Positions 17,115-27,500 of a stretch of DNA of 64,000 nt are shown here, one piece after another. Positions within the stretch are counted from its first letter, which is position 1. Every line of letters starts with the position of its first letter. Source of the stretch: DATARH01 sp035504235 (GTDB taxonomy: Bacteria > Pseudomonadota > Alphaproteobacteria > ATCC43930 > CGMCC-115725). The stretch is from positions 1-64,000 of the forward strand of contig DATJSH010000085.1 in the NCBI GenBank assembly GCA_035504235.1, given 5' to 3'. The notes beneath the pieces are model-generated. The model was given only the letters and a program-made list of their open reading frames with translations. It was not told the DNA's origin and ran no database searches. The position numbers and the translations under genes were made by a program.

Positions 17115-18284
17115 ATGGTGCTCGACTCCCATTTGGGAAAACGGACCTCGTTGCTTCTCGCGGGCGGCGGCTTGGCGAACGGCTTGATCGCCTATCGGCT
17201 TGCGCATCTGCGGCCGGAAATATCGGTGTTGCTGGTCGAAGGTGGAGACCGGCTGGGCGGATGCCACACATGGTCGTTCTTCGACACGGATATCGCGCCG
17301 GACGGCGGCTGGACGAGCGCCTTCGTCGCCAAGTCGTGGGCCGGCTACGAGGTCCGCTTCCCGAAGCAACGCCGCCGGATCTCTCATGCCTACCGCAGCA
17401 TCACCTCGGAACGATTTCATACGGTGCTGACGTCGGCGCTGGGCGACCGGATCGTTTTGCGCGCCACTATTGAGACGCTCGGCCCGGACTGGGTGCGTCT
17501 CGCGGATGCGCGGCTGCTGACAGCTGATCTGGTGATCGACGGGCGGGGCCCTTCCGTCTCGCCCGATCTGACGCTCGCCTATCAGAAGTTTCTTGGCCAG
17601 ACGGTGCAGCTTACCGCCGATCACGGGCTCGAGTGGCCGATTATCATGGACGCCATGGTCGACCAGAAGGAAGGCTATCGCTTTGTTTATGTGCTGCCGT
17701 GGGACGCGCGCACCCTGTTGATCGAGGACACCCGCTATACAGACGGCGCGAACCTCGACCGCGACGATTTACGACGCGGCATCGGCGATTATGCGCGTGG
17801 CCAGGGTTGGACAATCGATGCCGTGCTGAGCGAGGAGGAGGGTGTGCTTCCCGTCGCCTTGGAGGGCGACGTGGAAGCACATTGGCGACGTGCTGAAGGA
17901 CGAGCCCTTTCCGGGTCGCGCGCGGCGCTGTTTCACCCGACGACGGGCTATTCCTTCCCCGATGCGGTGGCTTTGGCAGACGCGGTCTGCAGGCTGCCGA
18001 CGATCGACGCTGTGTCGGTGGAACGGCTAATCCGCGAGCGCTCGATCGAGCTGTGGCGCAGCCGCGCCTTTTTTCGGCTGCTAAACCGTATGCTGTTCCG
18101 AGCCGCGCGGCCCGCCGAGCGCTACCGGGTGCTGGAACGGTTCTACGGTCTGCCGGAAGCACTCATCGCCCGATTTTACGCCGGCAAGCTCACGGGATTG
18201 GACAAGGTGCGGATTTTGAGCGGCAAACCGCCGGTGCCAATCGGGATGGCGCTGCGCTGCATCCGCGAAAAGGGCCATGCATGA
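17115..18284 (+). CDS. crtY: lycopene beta-cyclase
   Basis: A 389-residue lycopene cyclase converting lycopene to beta-carotene. The N-terminal dinucleotide site LLLAGGGLANGLIAYRL is followed by GGDRLGGCHTWSFFD, a CrtY signature. Other family blocks are DGRGP, WPIIMDAMVDQKEGYRFVYVLP and ALFHPTTGYSFPDAV. ATG 17115 gives the usual length of about 390; an open frame extends upstream to 17010. It overlaps crtI by four bases (ATGA), so the two are translationally coupled. The enzyme works at the membrane with FAD or NAD(P)H. Confidence 0.93.
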   Translation: MVLDSHLGKRTSLLLAGGGLANGLIAYRLAHLRPEISVLLVEGGDRLGGCHTWSFFDTDIAPDGGWTSAFVAKSWAGYEVRFPKQRRRISHAYRSITSERFHTVLTSALGDRIVLRATIETLGPDWVRLADARLLTADLVIDGRGPSVSPDLTLAYQKFLGQTVQLTADHGLEWPIIMDAMVDQKEGYRFVYVLPWDARTLLIEDTRYTDGANLDRDDLRRGIGDYARGQGWTIDAVLSEEEGVLPVALEGDVEAHWRRAEGRALSGSRAALFHPTTGYSFPDAVALADAVCRLPTIDAVSVERLIRERSIELWRSRAFFRLLNRMLFRAARPAERYRVLERFYGLPEALIARFYAGKLTGLDKVRILSGKPPVPIGMALRCIREKGHA

Positions 18285-19765
18285 AGACGGCGGCGGTGAT
18301 CGGCGCGGGTTTCGGAGGGATCGCGCTTGCCATCCGGCTGCAGTCGGCCGGGGTGCAAACCACGTTGTTTGAAGCGCGCGACAAGCCGGGCGGCCGCGCC
18401 TACGTCTACGAGGACAAGGGCTTTCGTTTTGACGCGGGTCCCACGGTCATCACCGACCCCGGCGCGATCGAAGAGCTGTTCGCTTTGTCCGGCCGGCGGC
18501 TGGCCGACTATGTCGAGCTGATGCCGATTTCGCCCTTCTATCGGCTGTGCTGGGAGGACGGTGACACCTTCGACTATGTCAACGACCAAGCCGAGCTCGA
18601 CCGCCAAATCGCAGCCAGATCCCCCGGCGATGTCGCCGGCTACCGGCGTTTCCTAGGGTACTCCGAGGAATTGCTGGAGGAAGGGTACGTGAAACTCGGG
18701 GCCGTGCCGTTTCTCGAATTTTCCAGCATGCTGCGAGCCGCGCCCGCGCTGGTACGGCTGCAGGCCTGGAAATCCGTCTACGGCAAGGTCAGCGAATTCA
18801 TTGCCGACGAGCATCTGCGCGAGGCCTTTAGCTTCCACTCGTTGCTGGTGGGCGGCAACCCGTTTACCGCCTCCAGCATCTATGGGCTGATCCACGCATT
18901 GGAGCGCCGCTGGGGGGTGTGGTTTCCGCGCGGCGGCACCGGCGCTCTCGTGCGAGCTATGGTGCAATTGTTTGAAGATTTGGGCGGGGTCTTTCGACCT
19001 GGGGCTCCCGTCGCGGCGATCGCAACAAAAGGAAACGAGGCTACCGGCGTTCGCCTCGCCGACGGGCGGATTCTCGGGTTCGACGCCGTCGCCAGCAACG
19101 CCGACGTGGTCTACACCTATGGCCAGCTTCTGGCCGCCCACCGGCGCGGCCGAGCTTACGGCGGCAAGCTGGCGAAAAAGCGACATTCCATGTCGCTATT
19201 CGTCTGCTATTTCGGGCTCAAGCGGCCACAGCCGCAGCTTGCGCATCACACCGTGCTGTTTGGGCCGCGCTATCGCGAACTGATCGCGGAGATCTTCAAG
19301 GGGCCGGCATTGCCGCCCGATTTTTCGCTCTATCTGCACGCCCCGTCACGCAGCGACCCGTCGCTGGCGCCCCCGGGCCACGAGGCGTTCTACGTTTTGT
19401 CGCCGGTTCCGCATCTCGGGGCGGCGGACCTCGACTGGTCAACGATCGGGCCGGCCTATCGGGATCGAATTCTGGCCTACCTTGAGGCGCGCCTCATTCC
19501 GGGTCTCGCGGAGGACTTGGTTACTCACCGCCTATTGACGCCATTCGATTTCCGCGACGAGCTGAATGCTCATCAGGGCTCGGCCTTTTCGCTGGAGCCG
19601 ATTTTGACCCAGAGCGCCTGGTTTCGTGTACACAATCGCGACGCCGTGATCGGCAATCTCTATATCGTCGGCGCCGGAACCCATCCCGGCGCCGGGATAC
19701 CGGGCGTGATCGGTTCGGCCAAGGCCACCGCCTCACTCATGCTCGCCGGCGCGGGTGCACGATGA
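18281..19765 (+). CDS. crtI: phytoene desaturase
   Basis: A 494-residue CrtI-type FAD-dependent desaturase taking phytoene to lycopene. The N-terminal FAD motif VIGAGFGGIALAIRLQSAG and the segment EARDKPGGRAYVYEDKGFRF are typical, as is the C-terminal CrtI signature GAGTHPGAGIPGVIGSAKAT. The ATG at 18281 overlaps the crtY stop, and the gene's stop overlaps the crtB start, so crtY-crtI-crtB form a tight operon. The number of desaturation steps (neurosporene or lycopene) cannot be read from sequence; the presence of CrtY implies lycopene. Confidence 0.95.
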   Translation: MKTAAVIGAGFGGIALAIRLQSAGVQTTLFEARDKPGGRAYVYEDKGFRFDAGPTVITDPGAIEELFALSGRRLADYVELMPISPFYRLCWEDGDTFDYVNDQAELDRQIAARSPGDVAGYRRFLGYSEELLEEGYVKLGAVPFLEFSSMLRAAPALVRLQAWKSVYGKVSEFIADEHLREAFSFHSLLVGGNPFTASSIYGLIHALERRWGVWFPRGGTGALVRAMVQLFEDLGGVFRPGAPVAAIATKGNEATGVRLADGRILGFDAVASNADVVYTYGQLLAAHRRGRAYGGKLAKKRHSMSLFVCYFGLKRPQPQLAHHTVLFGPRYRELIAEIFKGPALPPDFSLYLHAPSRSDPSLAPPGHEAFYVLSPVPHLGAADLDWSTIGPAYRDRILAYLEARLIPGLAEDLVTHRLLTPFDFRDELNAHQGSAFSLEPILTQSAWFRVHNRDAVIGNLYIVGAGTHPGAGIPGVIGSAKATASLMLAGAGAR

Positions 19766-20691
19766 CCGACTCGGTGGTCGCTGCCAGCCAGCACAGCATC
19801 CAGCGCGGCTCGACCAGCTTCGCCGCCGCCGCACGCCTGTTCGCTCCGCGTGTCCGCGAGGACGCCTACATGCTCTACGCATGGTGCCGGCATTGCGATG
19901 ACGAGATCGACGGCCAGATCATGGGCCACGGCGCTGTCGGCGTCGATCCTGTTCGGGCCGGGCTGAAGCTCGCGGAGCTGGAGGACAAGACGCGCCGCGC
20001 GATCGCCGGCGAGGCGATGGCCGACACGGCCTTTAGCGCGTTCCAACGGGTCGTGCAGCGCCACGGCATCCCCGAGCGGCATCCGCTCGACCTGCTGCAA
20101 GGCTTTCGCATGGACGTCGAGGGGCGCAGCTATCCGACGCTGCAGGACACACTGATCTATGCCTATCACGTCGCGGGCGTCGTGGGCGTGATGATGGCTC
20201 AGGTCATGGGGGTCCATGACAGCGCCACGCTGCGCCGCGCTTCGGATCTCGGCGTCGCGCTGCAGCTCACCAACATCGCGCGCGATGTGATCGAGGACGC
20301 GAAAGGCGGCCGGGTTTACTTGCCGGCCGACTGGCTGGGCGCGGTAGGAAACCCAGCCGCCGTTCTCGACCCCGCCAATCGCGCCACCGTCTTTGCCGCT
20401 ACCAGGCGGCTCCTCACGGAGGCCGAGCCTTATTACGCCTCCGCCCGCTGGGGGCTGAGAGCCCTCGCTTTCCGTTCGGCCTGGGCCGTCGCGGCAGCGC
20501 AAGGCATTTACCGCCAGATCGGCCTTAGGGTGCTGGCCGGGGGGCCGGCAGGGATGGATCGCCGGTCCTACACCGGCGCTCGGACCAAGCTTGCGCGAGC
20601 GCTGTTGGGCGGACTCGTCGCCGCGCGAGCGTCGACCACGGACCGGTGGTGGCACGAACCGGATCGCACGGCTTTGTGGGCGCCGTTCTAA
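19762..20691 (+). CDS. crtB: phytoene synthase
   Basis: A 309-residue head-to-head prenyl synthase joining two geranylgeranyl diphosphates to phytoene. The aspartate-rich motif CRHCDDEID lies near residue 45 and the second one, NIARDVIEDAKGGRVYLP, near 170-190. The ATG overlaps the crtI stop. Its own stop overlaps, by four bases, the stop of the convergent ABC permease gene, so the two carotenoid operons meet tail to tail with no spacer and no visible terminator between them. Confidence 0.95.
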   Translation: MTDSVVAASQHSIQRGSTSFAAAARLFAPRVREDAYMLYAWCRHCDDEIDGQIMGHGAVGVDPVRAGLKLAELEDKTRRAIAGEAMADTAFSAFQRVVQRHGIPERHPLDLLQGFRMDVEGRSYPTLQDTLIYAYHVAGVVGVMMAQVMGVHDSATLRRASDLGVALQLTNIARDVIEDAKGGRVYLPADWLGAVGNPAAVLDPANRATVFAATRRLLTEAEPYYASARWGLRALAFRSAWAVAAAQGIYRQIGLRVLAGGPAGMDRRSYTGARTKLARALLGGLVAARASTTDRWWHEPDRTALWAPF

Positions 20692-21845
20692 AGCTGCCGC
20701 CGCCCTTCGATCACCAGCGCCGCCGCGAATCCCGCGGCCGCAAAGCCGAAGAGAACCGCCCAGGCCTGAACCACAGCGGTGTTGACGAGCCCGCGTGAGA
20801 GCACCGTTTGGTAGGCATCGATGACCCAGGCGTGCGGCGTCAGCCAGCCGAGCCGTTGGAGCATTTCGGGCATCAGAAAACGCGGCGCCATCGAGCCGCC
20901 GACCGCCGCGAGAACAAGGAAAATGAACGTAGATACCGGCTGCGCCTGCTCGCGTGTGCGGCAGGCGGCAGCGAGGCCCAAGGCAATCCCGGCGCTCGCC
21001 GCCGCGCTGCAAATGGCGGTCGCCGACCAGGCTGCGAAGTTCTCCAGCAATGGCACTCGGAAGGCAATTGCGGCGACCGTGAACAGCACGAGGGCCTGAA
21101 CGACGCCCAGGGCCGTCAGCCAAAGCATCCGGCCGCCCAGCAAAGGGGCAATGCCGCCCACGCTCAGAACCTGGCGCAGCCGGAGCCCCGCCCGCCGCTC
21201 GTCGATCAGGGTCATCGCCCCCTGCATGGCGGTAAACATCAGGAACAGGATGCTGACCGCGCCCCCATAATAGATCTGCAAAGGGTCGCTACCCGGCAGA
21301 ACCTGCTGCGCCGCGAAGGGAGGTGGCGGGACCAAATTTTGGGGTAGGGCGGTCAAATGGCGGTTCTGATCCGGCGTCAGCTGCAAGATCGGCGCGAGAC
21401 GTGCGGTCTCCCGCCGGAGCATCAGCTCGGGCAAATCTTGCGTGGCGACGGCATTGACCTGCGCGGTAAGAAGCTCGCCGGCAGCCTTTCGGCCAGGGTG
21501 GATCAGCACGGTGACCGGCGTCTTCACCTCGGCAAAATTGCCGGCAAGCACCAGCCCGGCATCCGCCCGCCCCGATTGGATCGCCTCCTCCAACGCGGCG
21601 ACGTTCGGCGCGAGAGTCAACCGGCCGTCCAGCCGGTGTCGAAGCGCGTCGATCAGCCGGTGGCTGTCAGCGCTATTCGTCTGGTCGAAAACCTCAGCCC
21701 GGATGTCGAGCCGGCCGCTGATGCCCGCGCCAAACACCGAGGCGAAGACGACATAAACCAGTGGCGGCAGCACAAAGACAAGCACGAGGCCGGCGCGGTC
21801 GCGCCACAGGCTTAGCGCCATGACCCGCAGCATGACCAGGATCAC
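20688..21845 (-). CDS. ABC-2 type transporter permease
   Basis: A 385-residue permease with one N-terminal membrane helix (about residues 14-38), a large extracytoplasmic domain of roughly 150 residues, and five to six C-terminal helices. The final part reads LMPEMLQRLGWLTPHAWVIDAYQ, a hallmark of the ABC2_membrane_3 / YhhJ-type exporters. The GTG start at 21845 overlaps the stop of the ATPase gene (GTGA), which fixes the start; an in-frame ATG at 21833 is the alternative. It forms an exporter with the upstream ATPase. The location downstream of crtZ and crtE suggests a lipid-like or carotenoid cargo, but that is inference. Confidence 0.88.
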   Translation of the reverse strand: MILVMLRVMALSLWRDRAGLVLVFVLPPLVYVVFASVFGAGISGRLDIRAEVFDQTNSADSHRLIDALRHRLDGRLTLAPNVAALEEAIQSGRADAGLVLAGNFAEVKTPVTVLIHPGRKAAGELLTAQVNAVATQDLPELMLRRETARLAPILQLTPDQNRHLTALPQNLVPPPPFAAQQVLPGSDPLQIYYGGAVSILFLMFTAMQGAMTLIDERRAGLRLRQVLSVGGIAPLLGGRMLWLTALGVVQALVLFTVAAIAFRVPLLENFAAWSATAICSAAASAGIALGLAAACRTREQAQPVSTFIFLVLAAVGGSMAPRFLMPEMLQRLGWLTPHAWVIDAYQTVLSRGLVNTAVVQAWAVLFGFAAAGFAAALVIEGRRQL

Positions 21846-22786
21846 GGTGCCACCGATCCCGTCACCCAGCCGATCAACGCATCGAGTCCAGGAGGCTGCA
21901 CTGTCAGCTCGCGCAATTTCACATCGGCCCAGAGCAACGCCATTTCGATTTCGAGCGCGTGCGTGAAGGCGTCCGCAACGGTGCCGCTCCAGCATAACCC
22001 TCCATCGGACGGCGTCAGACCATGTGCCGCGAGTACCGGTTCAATCGATGGCGTGGCTGCAGAGAGCCGGATGACGAGCTCGGTTCGGCCGCCGAACGCC
22101 TCCGTCATCAGAGTGTCGGGACGCCCCTCCATGATCAGCCGGCCGGCCTCCATGACGCCCAACCGATCGGCGAGCACGGCAACGTCTTCGGTATTGTGGC
22201 TGATTAACAGGATCGCCGTGCGATCCGCCCGCAATCTGGCGATCAGACGGTGCAGGACGAGACGTGTCTCCACGTCCAGCCCTTCTGTCGGCTCGTCCAG
22301 GACCAATAGGCGTGGCCGGTGGACGATGGCGGCCGCCAAATTGGCGCGACGCTGCCACCCGCCCGACAAATGGTCCACCCGCTCGTCCGCTCGTTCGGCG
22401 CAGACCGCGTCATCCATCGCATGGGCAACCGCGGCGGCCCGCTCGCGCCGGGACAGGCCGGCCAGAGCGGCGAAGGCATTCAGGTTCTCCGATATGGTCA
22501 AATGGGGATAGAGCGCGACGTCCTGAGGTGCGATGCCGATCGCGCGGCGAACCTTGAGATCATCGCGCGGATCTGCACCCAAGATCTGCACCAAACCCGC
22601 GTCCAGCGCCAGCGCCCCAATCGCTGCCTTGGCGAGGGACGACTTGCCCGCGCCGTTGCGCCCGATCAGCGCGTAAACCTCGCCAGCGGTAAGCTCCAGG
22701 GTGACCTGGTCGAGGGCGATGCGGTTTCCGTAGCGACGCGAAATTTGGTCGAGGCGGAGAACGGCCTCCGTCGGCTCAACCGCCAT
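21842..22786 (-). CDS. ABC transporter ATP-binding protein
   Basis: A 314-residue ATPase of the CcmA/DrrA-type exporter family. Walker A is GRNGAGKS at residues 42-49, the signature LSGGWQRR near 141, Walker B LLVLDEPTEG near 160, and the switch His in LLISHNTED. After the nucleotide-binding domain comes a C-terminal region of about 90 residues, as is usual for ABC-2 drug or lipid exporters. The start MAVEPTEAVL at 22786 lies inside the last codons of crtE (11-bp overlap), so translation is probably coupled. It pairs with the overlapping permease gene downstream. Confidence 0.92.
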   Translation of the reverse strand: MAVEPTEAVLRLDQISRRYGNRIALDQVTLELTAGEVYALIGRNGAGKSSLAKAAIGALALDAGLVQILGADPRDDLKVRRAIGIAPQDVALYPHLTISENLNAFAALAGLSRRERAAAVAHAMDDAVCAERADERVDHLSGGWQRRANLAAAIVHRPRLLVLDEPTEGLDVETRLVLHRLIARLRADRTAILLISHNTEDVAVLADRLGVMEAGRLIMEGRPDTLMTEAFGGRTELVIRLSAATPSIEPVLAAHGLTPSDGGLCWSGTVADAFTHALEIEMALLWADVKLRELTVQPPGLDALIGWVTGSVAP

Positions 22787-23693
22787 AGCCCGCGTGATGG
22801 AACAAGTCGAGCGCGTAAAGCGCCAGCGGACAGCCCCGATCGCTAAAGCTCGCGAGCGCCTCATCGATCGTCTCCGCGATCGCCGCGCGTGTCCGCTTCT
22901 CGCCCCAGAGCGTGACGAAGGTCACGCGATCGTCCTTGCGGACGTCCTTGCCCATGGCCTCAAACGTGGAGACAGAATCCTGCAGGTCGTCCCACAATTG
23001 GAATGCGAGGCCCATACGGTTCGCGAAGAGGCGTGCTTGCGCCAGTGCGGCCTGGTCGGCGCCCGCGATCATCGCCCCTCCGACCAAGGCCGCGGCAAAC
23101 AGCACACCGGTCTTTTGATAGTTGAGGCTGGTCAGTGCGGTTTCGTCGCGCAACGCTTCAGGATCGCGCAAGTCACGAAACTGGCCGGACACCAGGCCGT
23201 GAAAGCCGACCGTTTCGCTGAGCAAGGCAACCAAGGCCAAGCGCGTTCCGGCATCCAGCTTGGTATCGCCCGCGATGACGCCGTATGCATGGTTGAGGAG
23301 CGCGATCGCGGAAAGCACCGCGGTGTCCTCGCCAAAGCGGCGATGCACGGTCGGCTTGCCGCGGCGCATCGCGGCGTCATCCATGCAGGGCAGGTCATCG
23401 ACGACCAACGAGGCCGCGTGGATCAGTTCCAGTGCGCAGCCGAAATCGAGAGCCGCGAGTTCGCGTCCGCCGAAATGAGCTGCGGACAGCATGGCCAAAC
23501 GGGGACGAACCCGCTTGCCCGCCCTCAGACAAATGTCGCGCACGGCATCGATCAACGGCCTGGGCGCCGAATCCGCCGGCGGCAGCACTTGCCGCAGACG
23601 CAGATCGACCGATATCCGCCAGGCAGCGGACGAATCCGGCAAGTCGACATTCCACGCGGCGGCGCTTTTCGGTAGAGCGCTGGCCATGGTCAT
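22776..23693 (-). CDS. crtE: geranylgeranyl diphosphate synthase (polyprenyl synthetase)
   Basis: A 305-residue trans-prenyltransferase supplying C20 diphosphate for carotenoids. The first aspartate-rich motif is DDLPCMD at residues 99-105 and the second is DDLQD at 235-239, with KRVRPRL for diphosphate binding near 60-66. The small residues before the first motif (IHAASLVV) are compatible with a C20 product but do not prove it; a farnesyl synthase is the alternative. It lies 170 bp downstream of crtZ on the same strand and overlaps the ABC ATPase gene that follows. Confidence 0.92.
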   Translation of the reverse strand: MTMASALPKSAAAWNVDLPDSSAAWRISVDLRLRQVLPPADSAPRPLIDAVRDICLRAGKRVRPRLAMLSAAHFGGRELAALDFGCALELIHAASLVVDDLPCMDDAAMRRGKPTVHRRFGEDTAVLSAIALLNHAYGVIAGDTKLDAGTRLALVALLSETVGFHGLVSGQFRDLRDPEALRDETALTSLNYQKTGVLFAAALVGGAMIAGADQAALAQARLFANRMGLAFQLWDDLQDSVSTFEAMGKDVRKDDRVTFVTLWGEKRTRAAIAETIDEALASFSDRGCPLALYALDLFHHAGYGG

Positions 23694-23863
23694 CGCCTCT
23701 CCCCGCGCCCGAACGCAGAAATGCCGCCGGTTCGTGGTTCAAGCACAGTTGGATTTTTGATTGCCCCATCCCCCAGACTGAAAACCGTTTCCCCTTATTG
23801 GCACCTAACTTGACCGCCGTCGCAATCTTCCCGGTGGTGCGTCCTCGCTCGAAATCGCCCCGC

Positions 23864-24337
23864 TCAACGACCGCCCTCCGCCAAAAGCTTCAGTTTGAGC
23901 TCGCGGATCGGCCGGACCCAAAGAAAACCGAACGAGACGCATCCTTTCCGGCTGACGACCGCGTGGTGGATTCGATGGGCCTGTATCCGGGCGCGCCAAA
24001 ACTTGCGCCGACCATCCAGAGGCACCGGAAATCGCTCGTGAACAAGTCCATCGTGGAACACCGCGTAAGCGGCGCCATATGCGGTGATCCCAAGCCCCAG
24101 CGGCAGCCACCATCCGGATACATTGACACCAAGCCAGATAAATAAAATTGCCGGCAGGGCGAAAATCACGGCGAACAGATCGTTGCGTTCGAACCGATCA
24201 CGGCGCGGTTCATGGTGGCTGCGGTGCCAGCACCACAATGCGCCATGCATGACGAATCGGTGCGTCACATTAGCGACCGCCTCCATGCCGCCAAATGCGG
24301 CAAGGAAGATAGCGATTTTCGCGGCGACGACGACCAT
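23864..24337 (-). CDS. crtZ: beta-carotene hydroxylase (fatty acid hydroxylase superfamily)
   Basis: A 157-residue CrtZ-type di-iron hydroxylase converting beta-carotene to zeaxanthin. The histidines are H26/H31 (THRFVMH), H38/H41/H42 (HRSHH), H95/H100 (FHDGLVH) and H121/H124/H125 (HRIHH), the full CrtZ set. Four membrane segments are apparent. The start is ATG 24337 (MVVVAAKIAIF), preceded by GGAG; an open frame continues upstream without any similarity. It heads the minus-strand half of the carotenoid island. Confidence 0.93.
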   Translation of the reverse strand: MVVVAAKIAIFLAAFGGMEAVANVTHRFVMHGALWCWHRSHHEPRRDRFERNDLFAVIFALPAILFIWLGVNVSGWWLPLGLGITAYGAAYAVFHDGLVHERFPVPLDGRRKFWRARIQAHRIHHAVVSRKGCVSFGFLWVRPIRELKLKLLAEGGR

Positions 24338-24556
24338 CGGCAAATCTCCGGACCGTCCGGATGGCGTTCGAAGACCAATCTTGACCCGCCATCCCAAAGA
24401 TTGAAAGCCGCTCCTTCGTTCCGAGCATCTCAGCGAGAGGGGCGCACTGCGACGGAACGATGGTGCCAGCGAAGATTTTGATCTTTGCGCATGTTCCAAT
24501 CGAATCGGTTCGCCTGCCGACGGGAAAGGGCCAATGGCTGCTACCCGTCTTGAAGA

Positions 24557-27500
24557 TCAGCGGTAATCCGGGTGTGCCGGCTTGCTTCGGACCCGCGCCG
24601 GCTCAGCGCGGCCTCCGGCAGGCGCCGCCCTCGCGCTGCCGCGCGAGCGGGCGAAGCGCGCGATCCAGTCGCCGAAGCGGTCCATGTAAAGGTAGGTGAC
24701 CGGAATCGTGTACAGCGTCAGCGCCTGCGAAACAATCAGCCCACCCACCACCGCGACGCCCAAAGGCTGACGCAGCTCGGCGCCGGAGCCAAGCGCCAAC
24801 GCGATCGGCATCGTGCCGAGGATCGCCGACATTGTCGTCATCATGATCGGCCGGAAGCGCAGCGTCGCCGCCTCGAAGATCGCTTCTTCCGCCGTCTTGT
24901 TCCCGTTGCGCCGGCGCTCCAGCGCGAAGTCGATCATCATGATCGCGTTCTTCTTGACGATGCCGATCAGCATGATGAGCCCGATGATCGCTATCACCGT
25001 CAGGTCGAAGCCGAACAGCATCAGGCATAAGAGCGCGCCGACACTCGCGGACGGCAGGCTCAAGAGGATCGTCACCGGATGGATGAAGCTTTCGTAGAGC
25101 ACCCCTAGCACGACATAGACGGCGAAAATCGCCGCCGCGATCAGCAAGGGTTGTGTGGACAGCGAGCTTTGAAACGCCTCCGCGGTGCCCTGGAACGAGG
25201 TCTCGACCGTCTTCGGCAAGCCGATCTGCCGCGCCGCCTGCTGAATTCGGTCGACCGCCTGGCCGAGTGACGTGCCGGGCGCCAGGTTGAACGAGATGGT
25301 CACCGCGGGGAATTGGCCCTGGTGATTGACCGCAAGCGTTGTCGTGGTCGGCTTCAGGGTGGCGAAGTCGCTGAACGGAATCAGCTGGCCGCCGCTGCCG
25401 TGGACATAGAGCCGCGACAGCGCCGACACGTCCTCCTGGTATTGCGGCTCGACCTCGAGCACCACGTGATAGGTATTGAGCGTGCCGTATATTTGGGTGA
25501 CATAGCCCTGCCCGAACGCGGCATTCAGCGTCGTCTCGATGCTCTGCGGGCTGATCCCGAGTCGGGAGGCGAGGTCGCGGTCGATATTGACCGTCAACTG
25601 CGGGCTGGTCGATTCCAGGTCGCTGGCGACATCCTGCAGACCGGGGACGCCTTTGAGCCTATCCTCCAGCTTCGGCGCCCAGGAATAGAGCTCCTGCATG
25701 TCGACGTCTTGCAGCGTGTACTGGTATTGCGTGCGCGTCAGCCGTCCGCCGATGCGGATGCTCACGACGGGCTGCAGGTAGGTGGTGATCCCCGGTACCT
25801 TGGCGAGCTCGCCGCGCAGCCGTTGCATCACCGCGCCGATCGCCGGACGCTGGCCTTCCGGCTTGAGGCTGACGAACAGGCGCCCGGTATTAAGGCCCGA
25901 ACTGCCGCCGCCGCCGATCGCCGAGCCGACGCTCGCGATCGCCGGGTCCTTCATGACCTCGGCCGCGGCGCGCTGCTGCAGATCGGCCATTCCCATGAAG
26001 GACACATCGGGCGAGGCCTCGGTGAAGCCGTAGATCATCCCGGTGTCCTCATCGGGGAAGAAACCCTTGGGGATGATCACGATCAGCACCGCGGTCAGCG
26101 CGATCAACGCAACGTTGAACAGCATCACCCACAGCCGCATCCGCAAGACCCATTTGAGCGAGCGCTCGTAGCCCCGGAACGTCGCGTCGAAGGCGCGCTC
26201 GCTCCACTGATAAAGCCGGCCGTGCTTGACCTCGCGCGGGTCCTTCAAAAACAGCGCCGCCATCATCGGCGACAGGGTCAGCGCAATCAGCGCCGAGAGG
26301 ATGATCGCGGCGGTGACGGTAATCGCGAACTCGCGGAAGAGCCGCCCGATGATCCCGCCCATGAACAGGAGCGGGATGAACACCGCAATCAACGACACAG
26401 TGATCGAAACGATGGTGAAGCCGATCTCGGCTGAGCCTTTGAGCGCGGCAGTCTTCGCGTCGTGACCTTGCTCGAGGTAGCGAAAGATGTTTTCGAGCAT
26501 CACCACGGCGTCGTCGACAACGAGGCCAACGGCGAGCGTCAACGCCATTAGCGACAAATTGTCGAGGCTGTATCCGCCGAGATAGAGCGCGGCGAAACTG
26601 CCGACCAGCGACAAAGGCACGGTAATGCTGGGGATGACCGTCGCCCATAGGCTGCGCAGAAAGACGAAGATCACCAGGACAACCAAGACGACCGTGAAGG
26701 CCAGCGTCATCTTCACGTCCCGAAAGCTGGCGCTGATCGACAGCGAGCGGTCGCTGACCATGGTCAGCTTCACCGAAGGCGGGATACCGGCCTGCAAGGC
26801 CGGCAGCATGTGCTTGATGCGATTGACCAACTCGAGCGTATTGGAACCCGGCTGCCGCCAGATCCCAATCATCTCGCCGATGTGGTTGTTGACCCAGTCG
26901 AGCTGGAGCGGCACGTCGGATCCGTCGACCACGCGGCCGATATCAGAGATGCGAACGGGCTGACCGTTGCGATAGGCGATGATGACCTTGCCAAGTTGAT
27001 TGACGTCGAACAACTGACTATTGGCGCCGATCTGGTAGGCCTGTTGCGGCCCTTGCAGCGTACCGATCGGCAATTCGACCGTGGTGCTGTCGATCGCATT
27101 GGCGACATCGTCGAAGCCGAGCCCGCGGGAGGCGAGGGCGCCCGGATTCACCTGCACGGTCGGCGCGTATTTCTGCTCGCCGAAGATCACCACCTGGCCG
27201 ACACCGGGAAGCATCGAAATGCGCTGCGCGATATTGAGGTCGGCGTACTGATCGAGTTGGTGCAACGTCATCACGTCAGAGGTCAGGCCGAGGATCAGCA
27301 CGGGCTGATCGGCCGGGTTGACCTTTTTGTAGGTTGGCGGGCTCGGCAGGCTTTTCGGCAACTGCCCGCTCGCGGCGTTGATCGCGGACTGTACGTCGGA
27401 CGCGGCGCCATCAATGCTCCGCGACAGGTCGAACTGGAGCGCGATGACGGTTGTCCCCTGAACGCTCGTCGAGGTGATCTGGTTGACTGAGGGCAGATCG

